A stretch of 37,816 nt of DNA, taken from positions 1 to 37,816 of the forward strand of contig JAJDDR010000595.1 of the NCBI GenBank assembly GCA_029260255.1. Reading direction: 5' to 3'. This document shows, in pieces, positions 24,605 to 31,870 of this stretch (position 1 is the first letter of the stretch; each line of letters begins with the position of its first letter). The stretch comes from Phycisphaerae bacterium. Its GTDB lineage: Bacteria; Planctomycetota; Phycisphaerae; UBA1845. A model generated the notes under the pieces. That model saw only the letters and a program-made list of their open reading frames with translations, had not been told where the DNA came from and searched no databases. The translations under genes and the position numbers were made by a program.

Positions 24605-25216
24605 GTGGTTCGCACGGCATTCGCATCAATCATGTTGCTGCTTGGGTTGGCGATGCCATCGCCCGTGCTCGGCGATTGCACCTGCGCGGTGACGAGGATG
24701 AAAGGCGGATGGTGTACCGAGTGCAAGGTCGGACATCTCGCTTCGGTCCGGGTTGAGTCAGAGTCTCTGTTCGAGATACTCGATGCCCACGGGCACCACA
24801 TAAACCCCGCCACCATTCGGTGTACGTCGTGTGCCATCGCCATCAAGTCGGAGGGCTTCTGCGAGCGTTGCGGCATGGGGTACGTCGATGGGTTGGCCTA
24901 TGTATCCATGCTGACTTATCAGATTGCCAAGGGGACACCGCTGGACCCAACAACGATTGCATGTCGAAAGTGCGTCACGCACGCTTCGGGATTCGGCTGG
25001 TGCGACACCTGCAAGGTCGGCATGATCGGGAACGTCGCAATCCGTGACAAGCGCGACTACGAGCATGCATCGAAGGCGTTCGAGAAACTCCTGATCGCCA
25101 ACGAAACTGCGAAAAAGTGCGAGACCTGCGCTCTTGCCATCGTCACGGACTCCACCTGCCCCAAGTGCAAGATCACGTACAAGGACGGCAAGAAACGCCC
25201 GACGGCCGACCCCTAA
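24605..25216 (+). CDS. Exported protein with four zinc-ribbon-like Cys clusters
   Basis: The product is 203 aa from GTG 24605; GGAG at 24593-24596 is 8 nt away and the start yields a clean signal peptide (MVRTAFASIMLLLGLAMPSPVLG before DCTC). ATG 24536 and ATG 24425 in frame would add an Arg/Cys-rich tail. The mature chain has four clusters of two Cys pairs: CTC...CTEC, CTSC...CERC, CRKC...CDTC and CETC...CPKC. Pair spacing is about 8-10 residues, followed by a G-rich turn (CKVG, CGMG, CKVG, CKIT). These are knuckles expected to bind Zn or Fe, or to form disulfides outside the cytoplasm. I do not recognise the family. A REP-like element begins 33 bp after the stop. Confidence 0.8.
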   Translation: MVRTAFASIMLLLGLAMPSPVLGDCTCAVTRMKGGWCTECKVGHLASVRVESESLFEILDAHGHHINPATIRCTSCAIAIKSEGFCERCGMGYVDGLAYVSMLTYQIAKGTPLDPTTIACRKCVTHASGFGWCDTCKVGMIGNVAIRDKRDYEHASKAFEKLLIANETAKKCETCALAIVTDSTCPKCKITYKDGKKRPTADP

Positions 25217-25248
25217 CAGTGCAGCGCAACGCAACGCTGACACACTGG

Positions 25249-25333
25249 CAGAACCGCGACTGCTAAGGAGCAGCACCGAACCCTCGCAAACGCATTATGC
25301 GCGCGAGGCCGCTTCCTGACGGGCGCGGTTCTG
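25249..25333. repeat. 85-bp REP/BIME-like element, copy 2
   Basis: Left arm 25249-25273 (begins CAGAACCGCGAC) and right arm 25309-25333 (ends GGGCGCGGTTCTG) flank a 35-nt spacer, matching copy 1 in every length. It lies between the convergent zinc-ribbon and IPTL-CTERM genes, an expected site for such repeats. Confidence 0.65.
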
Positions 25334-25352
25334 ACCACTTTGCGCTGTGCGG

Positions 25353-25991
25353 CTAAGCACCCGCGCGCGACGCGGCAAACCTCGCTCCTCGCCGGGCCAG
25401 GATGATCGTACCCGCCGCGAGCAACAACATGGCCGTGACGAGCATGCCCCACTCGTTCACCGTCGGCACCGGAACGCCGCTCGCATCCACCGACCCGGAA
25501 TCGCCCGCGTAGTTCGTGGGTGAATTGACGCCCGTCGTGCCGTCCGCGTTTAGCGCGTTGATGCCGTCGAGCGGTAGTGCGCCGACGGCAAATGTCATCG
25601 TAGCGGCGGGGTACATCCAGTAGGTCAGCGTGTCCGCGCTGGTCGAGAAGAATCCATCCGGGATGATGTGGTCGGGTGTCGGAGCTCCGGGAAGCGCCGC
25701 GAATCCCGACGTCGCCAGCAGCAGGTGGCGATTCGCCGTGTTCCCGGTCAGGTTCGCCGGGAAGTCGAACTGATTGGCCGTGGTGTCGCTGAGCACCCAC
25801 TTGCCAAACAACGCCGTTTCACTCGCGGCGCCGCAGCATTCCATCATCTCGATGAACTGGATGGTCCCGTCGGAATTGCTGAACGCCTCATTGATTCGCC
25901 AGAGGTGTGATCCCGCCATCGCCGGGGCGCCGGCCGCCGCAACGAGCCCGGTGGCCACCAAAATCCGCGTAACTCTATTCAAACACACCAT
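25353..25991 (-). CDS. Secreted protein with IPTL-CTERM-type sorting signal
   Basis: The product is 212 aa from ATG 25991 (MVCLNRV); GGGGAGG lies 7 nt upstream, better than the upstream ATG at 26012. A signal peptide (RILVATGLVAAAGAPAMA) leads to a globular beta-rich domain (about 27-165; WRINEAFSNSDGTIQFIEM) of a kind often seen with this tail. The C-terminus is diagnostic: VPTVNEWGMLV, a hydrophobic stretch (TAMLLLAAGTIILA), then RRGAR. IPTL/PEP-CTERM tails are cleaved by exosortase-family enzymes, which would attach the protein to the surface or to exopolysaccharide. No exosortase is in this window. Confidence 0.87.
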   Translation of the reverse strand: MVCLNRVTRILVATGLVAAAGAPAMAGSHLWRINEAFSNSDGTIQFIEMMECCGAASETALFGKWVLSDTTANQFDFPANLTGNTANRHLLLATSGFAALPGAPTPDHIIPDGFFSTSADTLTYWMYPAATMTFAVGALPLDGINALNADGTTGVNSPTNYAGDSGSVDASGVPVPTVNEWGMLVTAMLLLAAGTIILARRGARFAASRAGA

Positions 25992-26012
25992 TTGATCGCC
26001 TCCCCAAATCAT

Positions 26013-26329
26013 GGCTTGCCCGCCGTGTTGTCTTGCGGCGAGACACCGCCGACTTTCCCAACCCTACACACCGCGATTGTACCGTACGTCCCGCGTCGCG
26101 TCAACGCGTTCCGGCAAGCCCAAGGCGGTTAGGGTGTGGCCGTCTTCGTTGGCGCGGTTGAAATAATCGCGCCCCGCTTGATGTGCGCCGGCGCGCGGCT
26201 TGTGGGAGTCTGGGCGAATGGACGTGGCCGACGGCGTCACGGCCGTCTTCGCGACCAAGTGTCCATAGACCGGGCTGCTCTTGTTCAAACACGGTCCTCG
26301 ACACCGCGGGCCACCGCGACTGCGCCGCG
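26013..26329. other. Gap between IPTL-CTERM and phosphatase genes
   Basis: It contains the possible small ORF at 26064-26288 and otherwise nothing recognisable. The minus-strand promoter of the IPTL-CTERM gene should lie at about 26000-26060, where no good -35/-10 pair is evident. Confidence 0.35.
26064..26288 (-). CDS. Possible small ORF of unknown function
   Basis: The product is 74 aa from TTG 26288, with GAGGA 6-7 nt upstream. Third codon positions are roughly 78% G/C by eye, like the neighbours. It follows the phosphatase gene on the same strand at 41 nt. There is no domain, signal or repeat. It may be spurious, since GC-rich intergenic DNA gives such frames by chance. Confidence 0.25.
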   Translation of the reverse strand: MNKSSPVYGHLVAKTAVTPSATSIRPDSHKPRAGAHQAGRDYFNRANEDGHTLTALGLPERVDATRDVRYNRGV

Positions 26330-27610
26330 TCAGCTGATGTGTAGTGCGAGCAGCGTTTGATCGTCTACCGCGGGGGCGTGGTCGGTGAACTGCCCGACGG
26401 CGTCGACCACGTCGCGAACGAAAGCCTGGGAGGACGCGTGCGGTCTCATGACGATCTCGTCGAGGCGGTCGGTGCCGAACTGCTCGTCGGCCGGGTCGGT
26501 CGCTTCGACGATGCCGTCGGTGAACAGCAGGATCTTGTCATCCGCGGTGAGCGCCAGACGATCCTCTTCATAGGCAACGCCGCACTGGATGCCGAGCGGC
26601 AGGCTGCGCGCGCCGGAGATGGAACACAGACCGCCGTCGGACCGTCGCCATCGAGGGGGGTTGTGTCCTGCCGACGCGTAGACAAGCGAGTTGCCTACGG
26701 AATCGTAGACGGCATAGAACGCGGTGACGAATGTCATCACGTCCATCGCGGCCTCACAGCGGAGGAGCAACTGCTCGTTGGCGAACGACAGCACCTCCGC
26801 CGGTCGCGAGAGGTCGAGCGCAGCGGAGTGCAACGTGGCGTGCATGCGCGCCATGACGACCGCGGCGGCGGCGCCGTGTCCGCTGACGTCGGCGATGAGG
26901 ATGCCCGAACGCCCGCGCTCGAGTGGGAAGAAGTCGTAGTAGTCGCCGCCCGCCCGGTGGGCAGTCGCGTAGTACGCGGCCATGTCGAGTCCGTTGCAGC
27001 ACGGCGCCGCCGTCGGCAGGAGCGACCGCTGGATGGCGGCGATTGTCTTGAACTCCGAATCGAGCGCCTCGTACGCTTCGCGCAACTGCTCGGCCATGAC
27101 CAGATTGTGCGTCGCTCGGCCGAAGAGATTGCCGGAGATGACGAGTTCGGGCAGGGTATCGAGGTCGATGGCGTTCGGCTTCTTCATGAGCGCGATCACC
27201 ATGTTGATCGACTCGCCGCGATCGAAGAGAGGCAGAGCGAGCAGACTGCGCATGCCTTCGAGATACTCCGCACTCGGGTCGGATGGGTCGACGCGAAAGT
27301 CGGTGAGCGCGCGGGGCTCGTTGCCGTAGATCAGGTCAGCGATGATGCCGCCCTCCAGGACGGGGAGGCGGTCCCTCTCTTTCCAGGGGTTGATCTCCTC
27401 GGTCCAGCGGCTGTCCCGTGTGATGCGAAAGCGCGGCGGATCGAGATCGCGCCGGCTGAGGGAGATGGTGACGTCCGCCGGCCGATGTCGCCGCACGTGC
27501 TCGCGATACCTGCGGACCATCTCCTGTGGGTCTGTTTGAAGGCTCACCTCGCGGACGAGGGTGACGGCTTCGTCGAGGCGTGCCTGAAGGTCGGCCGGCA
27601 GGTTATCCAT
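26330..27610 (-). CDS. GAF-domain PP2C/SpoIIE-type serine phosphatase
   Basis: The product is 426 aa from ATG 27610 (MDNLPADL), chosen for GGAG 9 nt upstream; the frame continues to GTG 27697 without a ribosome site. Residues about 10-180 resemble a GAF domain. Residues about 200-425 are a SpoIIE/RsbU-type PPM phosphatase with metal-binding motifs GGDYYDFF (about 222), ADVSGHG (about 240), LLFTDGI and DDQTLL near the end. Such enzymes dephosphorylate anti-anti-sigma (STAS) proteins in partner-switching pathways in response to a signal sensed by the GAF domain. No STAS or RsbW-like kinase gene is nearby, so the target is unknown. It is divergent from the dus gene. Confidence 0.9.
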   Translation of the reverse strand: MDNLPADLQARLDEAVTLVREVSLQTDPQEMVRRYREHVRRHRPADVTISLSRRDLDPPRFRITRDSRWTEEINPWKERDRLPVLEGGIIADLIYGNEPRALTDFRVDPSDPSAEYLEGMRSLLALPLFDRGESINMVIALMKKPNAIDLDTLPELVISGNLFGRATHNLVMAEQLREAYEALDSEFKTIAAIQRSLLPTAAPCCNGLDMAAYYATAHRAGGDYYDFFPLERGRSGILIADVSGHGAAAAVVMARMHATLHSAALDLSRPAEVLSFANEQLLLRCEAAMDVMTFVTAFYAVYDSVGNSLVYASAGHNPPRWRRSDGGLCSISGARSLPLGIQCGVAYEEDRLALTADDKILLFTDGIVEATDPADEQFGTDRLDEIVMRPHASSQAFVRDVVDAVGQFTDHAPAVDDQTLLALHIS

Positions 27611-27798
27611 TATGGCGCGCTCCAACGGTGGCAATTCGTCCCACCGGGATTCTCGCATGCCCGGTGGATTCCGCAAGGCGCGGCCTGCAACGGTCACCGT
27701 TGCCGTTGATCGGCGGATCGGTACACTGGGTTCGCTGTAAGTGTCACTTGTTTGGCACTGGGGCGTCCGTAGCCGGCTGATTGTGTGGGATCCGGGTC

Positions 27799-28797
27799 AT
27801 GCTGAACATCGGTGACGTGCGAATCGAGCATCCGTTCACGCAGGCGGCGTTGAGCGGGTACAGCGACCGGGCGATGCGTCGCGTGGCGCGAATGCACGGG
27901 GCATCGTACACCGTCAACGAGGTCGTGCTGGACAAGTCGGTCGTGCATGAGAGCGATTGGCAGAAGCAACTGCTCAGCGTCGAGCCGGACGAGCATCCGG
28001 TGGGCGCGCAGCTGATGGGTGCCGATCCCGACGCGTTCGCCGTGGCGGCGCGGCTGCTGTCGGACGCGGGGTACGACGTGATCGATATCAACTTCGGCTG
28101 CCCGGTGCCCAAGGCGCTGTCGCGCTGCCGCGGCGGGTACCTGCTCTCCGATCCGGCGGCCGCCTTGGAGATCGTCAAACGCACCGTGGAAGCGGTGGGG
28201 GGCGATCGTCCGGTAACGCTCAAGATGCGTCGCGGGATCGATGGCACGCGCGATAGCAAACGCTCGTTCTTTGCGATATTGGACGGCGCGTTTTCCGCGG
28301 GCGTGTCGGCGGTCACGGTGCATGGTCGGACGGTCGAGCAACGCTACAAAGGCCCCGCGGACTGGGACTTCATCGCGCGGGTCAAGGAGCACCTGGGGGA
28401 TCGCGTTGTGCTGGGCAGCGGCGATTTGCTGAGCGCTCGGGATTGCATCGACATGATCGCCCGGACGGGCGTGGACGGCGTGACCATAGCGCGCGGAGCG
28501 TTGGGCAACCCCTGGATTTTCAATCAGTGCCGGGCGCTGGCGGCCGGTGAAACGGACTTGCGCCCACCGACGCTGGTTGAACAACGCAGCACGCTGGCGT
28601 TTCATTTCGCCGAATCGGTCAGGCTCCATGGCGCGGGAAACGTCGGAAAGCTGATCGTCAAGCTGGCGATCAAGTACGGCCGGATGCACCCGCGCCCGCG
28701 GAGGGTGCGCGAGGCGTTCGCCGCAGCGCAGACCGTCGAAGCGTTCCATGCCGTGTTGGATCGGTGGTATGCGGCGGAGCGCGCGGACGACGTGTGA
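27799..28797 (+). CDS. tRNA-dihydrouridine synthase (Dus family)
   Basis: The 332-aa product starts at ATG 27799, with GGGA 8 nt upstream; a TTG at 27781 is less likely. It is an FMN-dependent TIM barrel that reduces uridine in tRNA. The signature INFGCPVPKALSRCRGGYLL is present (first half at residues 98-108), with catalytic Cys101. Further family marks are TVNEVVLDKSVV near residue 43, TLKMRRGID, VHGRTVEQRYKG, SGDLLSA and ARGALGNPWIF. The closest class by eye is DusB. Only 22 bp separate its stop from the opposing PilZ gene. No fis-like partner gene is present. Confidence 0.92.
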   Translation: MLNIGDVRIEHPFTQAALSGYSDRAMRRVARMHGASYTVNEVVLDKSVVHESDWQKQLLSVEPDEHPVGAQLMGADPDAFAVAARLLSDAGYDVIDINFGCPVPKALSRCRGGYLLSDPAAALEIVKRTVEAVGGDRPVTLKMRRGIDGTRDSKRSFFAILDGAFSAGVSAVTVHGRTVEQRYKGPADWDFIARVKEHLGDRVVLGSGDLLSARDCIDMIARTGVDGVTIARGALGNPWIFNQCRALAAGETDLRPPTLVEQRSTLAFHFAESVRLHGAGNVGKLIVKLAIKYGRMHPRPRRVREAFAAAQTVEAFHAVLDRWYAAERADDV

Positions 28798-28819
28798 GCG
28801 TCGTCCGCGAATGCTCCGG

Positions 28820-29206
28820 TCAGTCGTCGATTCGGTCAGTTAGCTCCACGCCTACGAAGTACCCGCCGTTCGATGGCGTGCAGTGTCGGATGATGCCCTT
28901 GCCGTGGTAGGTGGCGTCGGGCTGGTGGATGGCCAACGGCAACATCAAGCCCACGGGGAACGGTCGCTCCGACAGCAAGCCCAGTCCGGCTTCGTTGAGG
29001 TTCTGACAGGTGGCGTAGGTTTCGATCTCGTCGCCGTTGCGGTCGAGGACCCAGAGTTGGACGGTCCCGGGGAACGGCCAGCGCTTTTCGTCGCGCCGCT
29101 CCCGGGTGCGGCGTTCGGCTGTGGCCCGCTGTCCGGCTTCCAGCAAGGTCCGAATTGTCTCGGTGTTCAGAGCGACGAATTCTTTGTCATCTACGTCTAC
29201 GCTCAC
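28820..29206 (-). CDS. PilZ-domain protein, putative c-di-GMP receptor
   Basis: The 128-aa product starts at GTG 29206 with GAGG 6 nt upstream. An Arg-rich stretch (RRTRERRDEKRW, about 32-43) precedes a PilZ-like beta-barrel. The second ligand motif appears as NLNEAGLGLLSE, against the consensus (D/N)xSxxG, with Asn in place of Ser. The RxxxR element can be taken from the Arg-rich run. The protein is soluble with no partner domain, so it probably acts by binding another protein. c-di-GMP binding is likely but the Ser to Asn change leaves some doubt. Confidence 0.82.
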   Translation of the reverse strand: MSVDVDDKEFVALNTETIRTLLEAGQRATAERRTRERRDEKRWPFPGTVQLWVLDRNGDEIETYATCQNLNEAGLGLLSERPFPVGLMLPLAIHQPDATYHGKGIIRHCTPSNGGYFVGVELTDRIDD

Positions 29207-29531
29207 TGGTCACCTCATGCTTGCAAACACTGAATCGCCCAATCACGATGCCGCGTGCGTCAGCCACCGTGGCTGTTACCCCGTCCGCGCGAGCCGCGGG
29301 ATGGATCCCTCAGCTCGGGAGGAACTCGCGGTCGCACGATGTTTGAGACGCGGTACTCGCCCCAACCCTACGATCCAACGGCGCGTCGAGCCAGACGCGT
29401 TTTCGGCCGGGATCCGCGTCGGATGCACCGATCGACTGTCCACAATTCGATTCGACTAACGGCGCGGCGCGCTTCAGGTCGAAGGACGGCGGAGACGGTG
29501 TTATAGGACGGGACGGGCGCGGCGTGCTGAC
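29207..29531. other. 325-bp gap between pilZ-type and nifU-type genes
   Basis: No gene is supported. Short open frames here have Arg-rich shadow-type translations. No terminator hairpin with a T-tract follows the nifU-like stop at 29532, and no clear promoter for the PilZ gene was seen. Confidence 0.4.
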
Positions 29532-29795
29532 TCACACGCAGACGACGGAAGTGACCTCGGGGATGTGTTCCTTGAGGTTTCGCTCGACTCCCATGGTGAG
29601 GGTCATCGCGCTGGAGGGACAGCCGATGCAAGCGCCCAGCAGACGTACGCGGACCTTGCCGGATGCGTCGACGCCAATCAACTCGATATCGCCGCCGTCG
29701 GATTGCAGCGCCGGGCGGATACGCTCGAGCACCACAGCAACGCGCGCTTCGAGCGAGGCGTCGCCTCGCGGGGGAGGATCCCGACGCGTTTTCAT
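29532..29795 (-). CDS. NifU C-terminal-domain-like Fe-S scaffold protein
   Basis: The 87-aa product starts at ATG 29795 with AAAGGTG upstream; the frame's earlier start at 29969 overlaps rex and lacks a site. It is a stand-alone NifU/Nfu domain: RIRPALQSDGGDIELIGVD, then the cluster-binding pair C56-x2-C59 in GACIGCPSSAMT, and the closing LKEHIPEV. Such proteins carry or transfer [4Fe-4S] clusters to apo-proteins. It is 100 bp downstream of rex on the same strand and may be co-transcribed. Confidence 0.9.
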   Translation of the reverse strand: MKTRRDPPPRGDASLEARVAVVLERIRPALQSDGGDIELIGVDASGKVRVRLLGACIGCPSSAMTLTMGVERNLKEHIPEVTSVVCV

Positions 29796-29895
29796 GCGGT
29801 GCACCTTTCGACTCACCAGCGATCTGGCACGAGAACTCAACGTGATGGTAGCGGGGATTCGCGCCGAGTACAAACGCGCTGCTCGTCGCACGTGT

Positions 29896-30537
29896 TCAGG
29901 CGTCGCCGCCGGCGAGACGGAAGGACAGTTGCTCGAGGTGAACCGCGAGATCGACGGCCGCAACCGCACAGTCGGCTTTACGCAGCGTAACGGGGGCGAA
30001 GTTCAGGATACCGCGTACGCCGGCCGCCAATACGCGATCGGCTACGTCTTGTGCCTCGCCCGCGGGGATGGTGAGAACAGCCAGGCGGATGTTCAAGCTC
30101 TTTACCGTCTTGGCCATGTCTTCCATCCGCTGCACGACGATCGGTCGCGGTCCGTCGACGGTCTGTCCGATGACGGACGCGTCGTTGTCAAAGGCCGCGA
30201 CGACGTGGAACCCCTTCTTGGCGAACCCGCGGTAGCTCATCAATGCGCGGCCTAGGTTGCCCATGCCGACGAGCAGCACGTTCCAGCTCTTGTCGGTTCC
30301 GAGGATTCGGCGGACCTGCACGATCAACTCTTCGACGCGGTAGCCGATGCCGGGGTGCCCGAACTGCCCGAAATACGCGAGGTCCTTGCGAACCTGTGCA
30401 TCGGTGAGATCGAGCGACGCGCCGAGTTGTCGGCTCGAAACGGTGCTCTGCTGCCGGCCTGCGAGCGATTCGAGTTGACGCAGGTACAGGCTGAGGCGTC
30501 GAACTGCGGGGGCGGGAACTCCGTTCGGCTTGCCCAT
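29896..30537 (-). CDS. rex: Redox-sensing transcriptional repressor Rex
   Basis: The 213-aa product has the usual length. An N-terminal winged helix carries the family's recognition segment (TDAQVRKDLAYFGQFG, about 45-60). A Rossmann domain has GMGNLGRAL (about 90-98), and DVADRVLAAGVRGILNFAP is the usual closing part. Rex binds DNA when NADH is low and releases it as NADH/NAD+ rises, controlling fermentation and respiration genes. GGGGAGA precedes the ATG by 6 nt. A good sigma-70-type promoter lies upstream. No TTGTGAA-type Rex operator was seen in the gap, so autoregulation is not shown. Confidence 0.95.
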   Translation of the reverse strand: MGKPNGVPAPAVRRLSLYLRQLESLAGRQQSTVSSRQLGASLDLTDAQVRKDLAYFGQFGHPGIGYRVEELIVQVRRILGTDKSWNVLLVGMGNLGRALMSYRGFAKKGFHVVAAFDNDASVIGQTVDGPRPIVVQRMEDMAKTVKSLNIRLAVLTIPAGEAQDVADRVLAAGVRGILNFAPVTLRKADCAVAAVDLAVHLEQLSFRLAGGDA

Positions 30538-30587
30538 GGATGGTCTCCCCGAATCGCGCGTCCGGGCGGTTCGGTGTTTGCCGACGG

Positions 30588-30617
30588 ACTATAACGGGCT
30601 CGCGAATCGGGCGTCAA
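30588..30617 (-). promoter_or_regulatory. Sigma-70-type promoter of rex
   Basis: On the minus strand, TTGACG (30612-30617) and TATAGT (30588-30593) are separated by 18 nt. They differ from consensus at one position each. Transcription would start near 30580, giving a leader of about 45 nt. Confidence 0.55.
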
Positions 30618-30650
30618 CCACGGTCGTAAGGTGCGTCGTCGGCAATCGGC

Positions 30651-30680
30651 TTGACAGGTCTCGCTCCGATTGGGTACGGT
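30651..30680 (+). promoter_or_regulatory. Possible promoter of the HEAT-like gene
   Basis: A consensus -35, TTGACA (30651-30656), is followed after 18 nt by TACGGT (30675-30680), which matches the -10 consensus only partly. Confidence 0.35.
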
Positions 30681-30778
30681 CCCACCCGGCGCGGCGACCG
30701 CGGGAGGAGCGGGAACGTGAATTCCCCCCGCCCAAACCGGGAACTGGATCAAGACCGAGAGATCGCACAAGGCAGGCT

Positions 30779-31849
30779 ATGGTGAATCTAGCGTACGGGC
30801 GAATGGGCGCGGGGCGGTGGAGTCCGCCGCTGCTGGCGACTCTTGTGGCGTGCATTCTTGCCGCTTTGCCGGGGCGATCCGCGGCGCAGGCGACGACTGA
30901 CGAGGCGATCAACGAGCTGCGCGTTCGGACGCCGAGCGGCGCGAACGATGATCGAACGATCGATGACTGGCTCGGCGCGCAGATCGGCCGGTTGGGCTCG
31001 GCGAGCGATCCCGTCGCGGGCAAGCACGAGTTCCTTGCAAGTCTCTCTCGCGTCCGGGATGCGGTCGACTCGAAACAGGAATTCAAAGACGCCTTCGCCG
31101 CGCGTCTCGGGACACTTGCGGCCGCGGAGTTCGGAAAGGGCGATGCGCTGGGGACGCGGGTGGCGGATGCGATCGTTCGCGCGCTGCTGGACGCCAAAGA
31201 CAGGCGGGTCGTGGCGGGTCTCACGGCGGCGCTGTCTTTTCCGGCGGCGGAGATCCGGTATCTGGCCGCAAGGGGGTGCGTGGGAATTCGCGATTCGGTG
31301 CCTGCGAACGAGCGACGCCCGTTGCTCGACGCATTGAAGCAGGCGGGTGTGCGGGAGCCCAACGCGGTCGTCGTTGAGCGCATCTACACGGCGATGTCCT
31401 ACGGCGATCTGACGGCCGAAGCGCTTGATGCGATCGTCGACGTTCTGACCGCTCGGGTTGCCGGCTATCGCGAGGCGAAGGTGCTGGCCGATTCTGCTGA
31501 AGCGAGTGTTCTGGAGTATCTTGCCGGCGCTCAGATACCGCGGGCCCAGGGTGTCCGGATCGTACGGCAGCTTGCGTCGATGCTTCGACTCGATGTCGAG
31601 CATTACGTGCGTGGCGGTCTCTCGGATGACGTGGGAGTGGCGATCGAACTGCGCGTCGACGTGTGCGAGCGGCTCCTCTCGCGGATCACGGGTATCAATC
31701 CCGGCGAGACGGTTCGCGGCGTGATGCAGACCGGCGGCCCGGCCGTCGGTCCGAGCATGCAACTGGCGCTGATCGGTTGGATCGGCTCTGATCAGGCTGA
31801 CGGCGCGCTGACGGCGGGGACTTGGAACGTCCCACGCGGTGCGGATTAG
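30779..31849 (+). CDS. Exported protein with HEAT-like helical repeats
   Basis: The product is 356 aa from ATG 30779; ATG 30803 (MGAGRW) is an alternative. The frame extends back to 30530, but that part covers the rex/HEAT promoter gap and is Arg-rich. A signal peptide (SPPLLATLVACILAALPGRSAAQA) is clear. The body is alpha-helical with Ala-rich paired helices such as VVAGLTAALSFPAAEIRYLAARGCVGI (first half at about residue 145), resembling HEAT/ARM repeats. No catalytic motif is seen. Its stop lies 22 bp from that of the convergent giant TPR/transglutaminase gene. The function is unknown. Confidence 0.75.
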   Translation: MVNLAYGRMGAGRWSPPLLATLVACILAALPGRSAAQATTDEAINELRVRTPSGANDDRTIDDWLGAQIGRLGSASDPVAGKHEFLASLSRVRDAVDSKQEFKDAFAARLGTLAAAEFGKGDALGTRVADAIVRALLDAKDRRVVAGLTAALSFPAAEIRYLAARGCVGIRDSVPANERRPLLDALKQAGVREPNAVVVERIYTAMSYGDLTAEALDAIVDVLTARVAGYREAKVLADSAEASVLEYLAGAQIPRAQGVRIVRQLASMLRLDVEHYVRGGLSDDVGVAIELRVDVCERLLSRITGINPGETVRGVMQTGGPAVGPSMQLALIGWIGSDQADGALTAGTWNVPRGAD

Positions 31850-31870
31850 ACCGCGCGGCGTGCCATCGTC

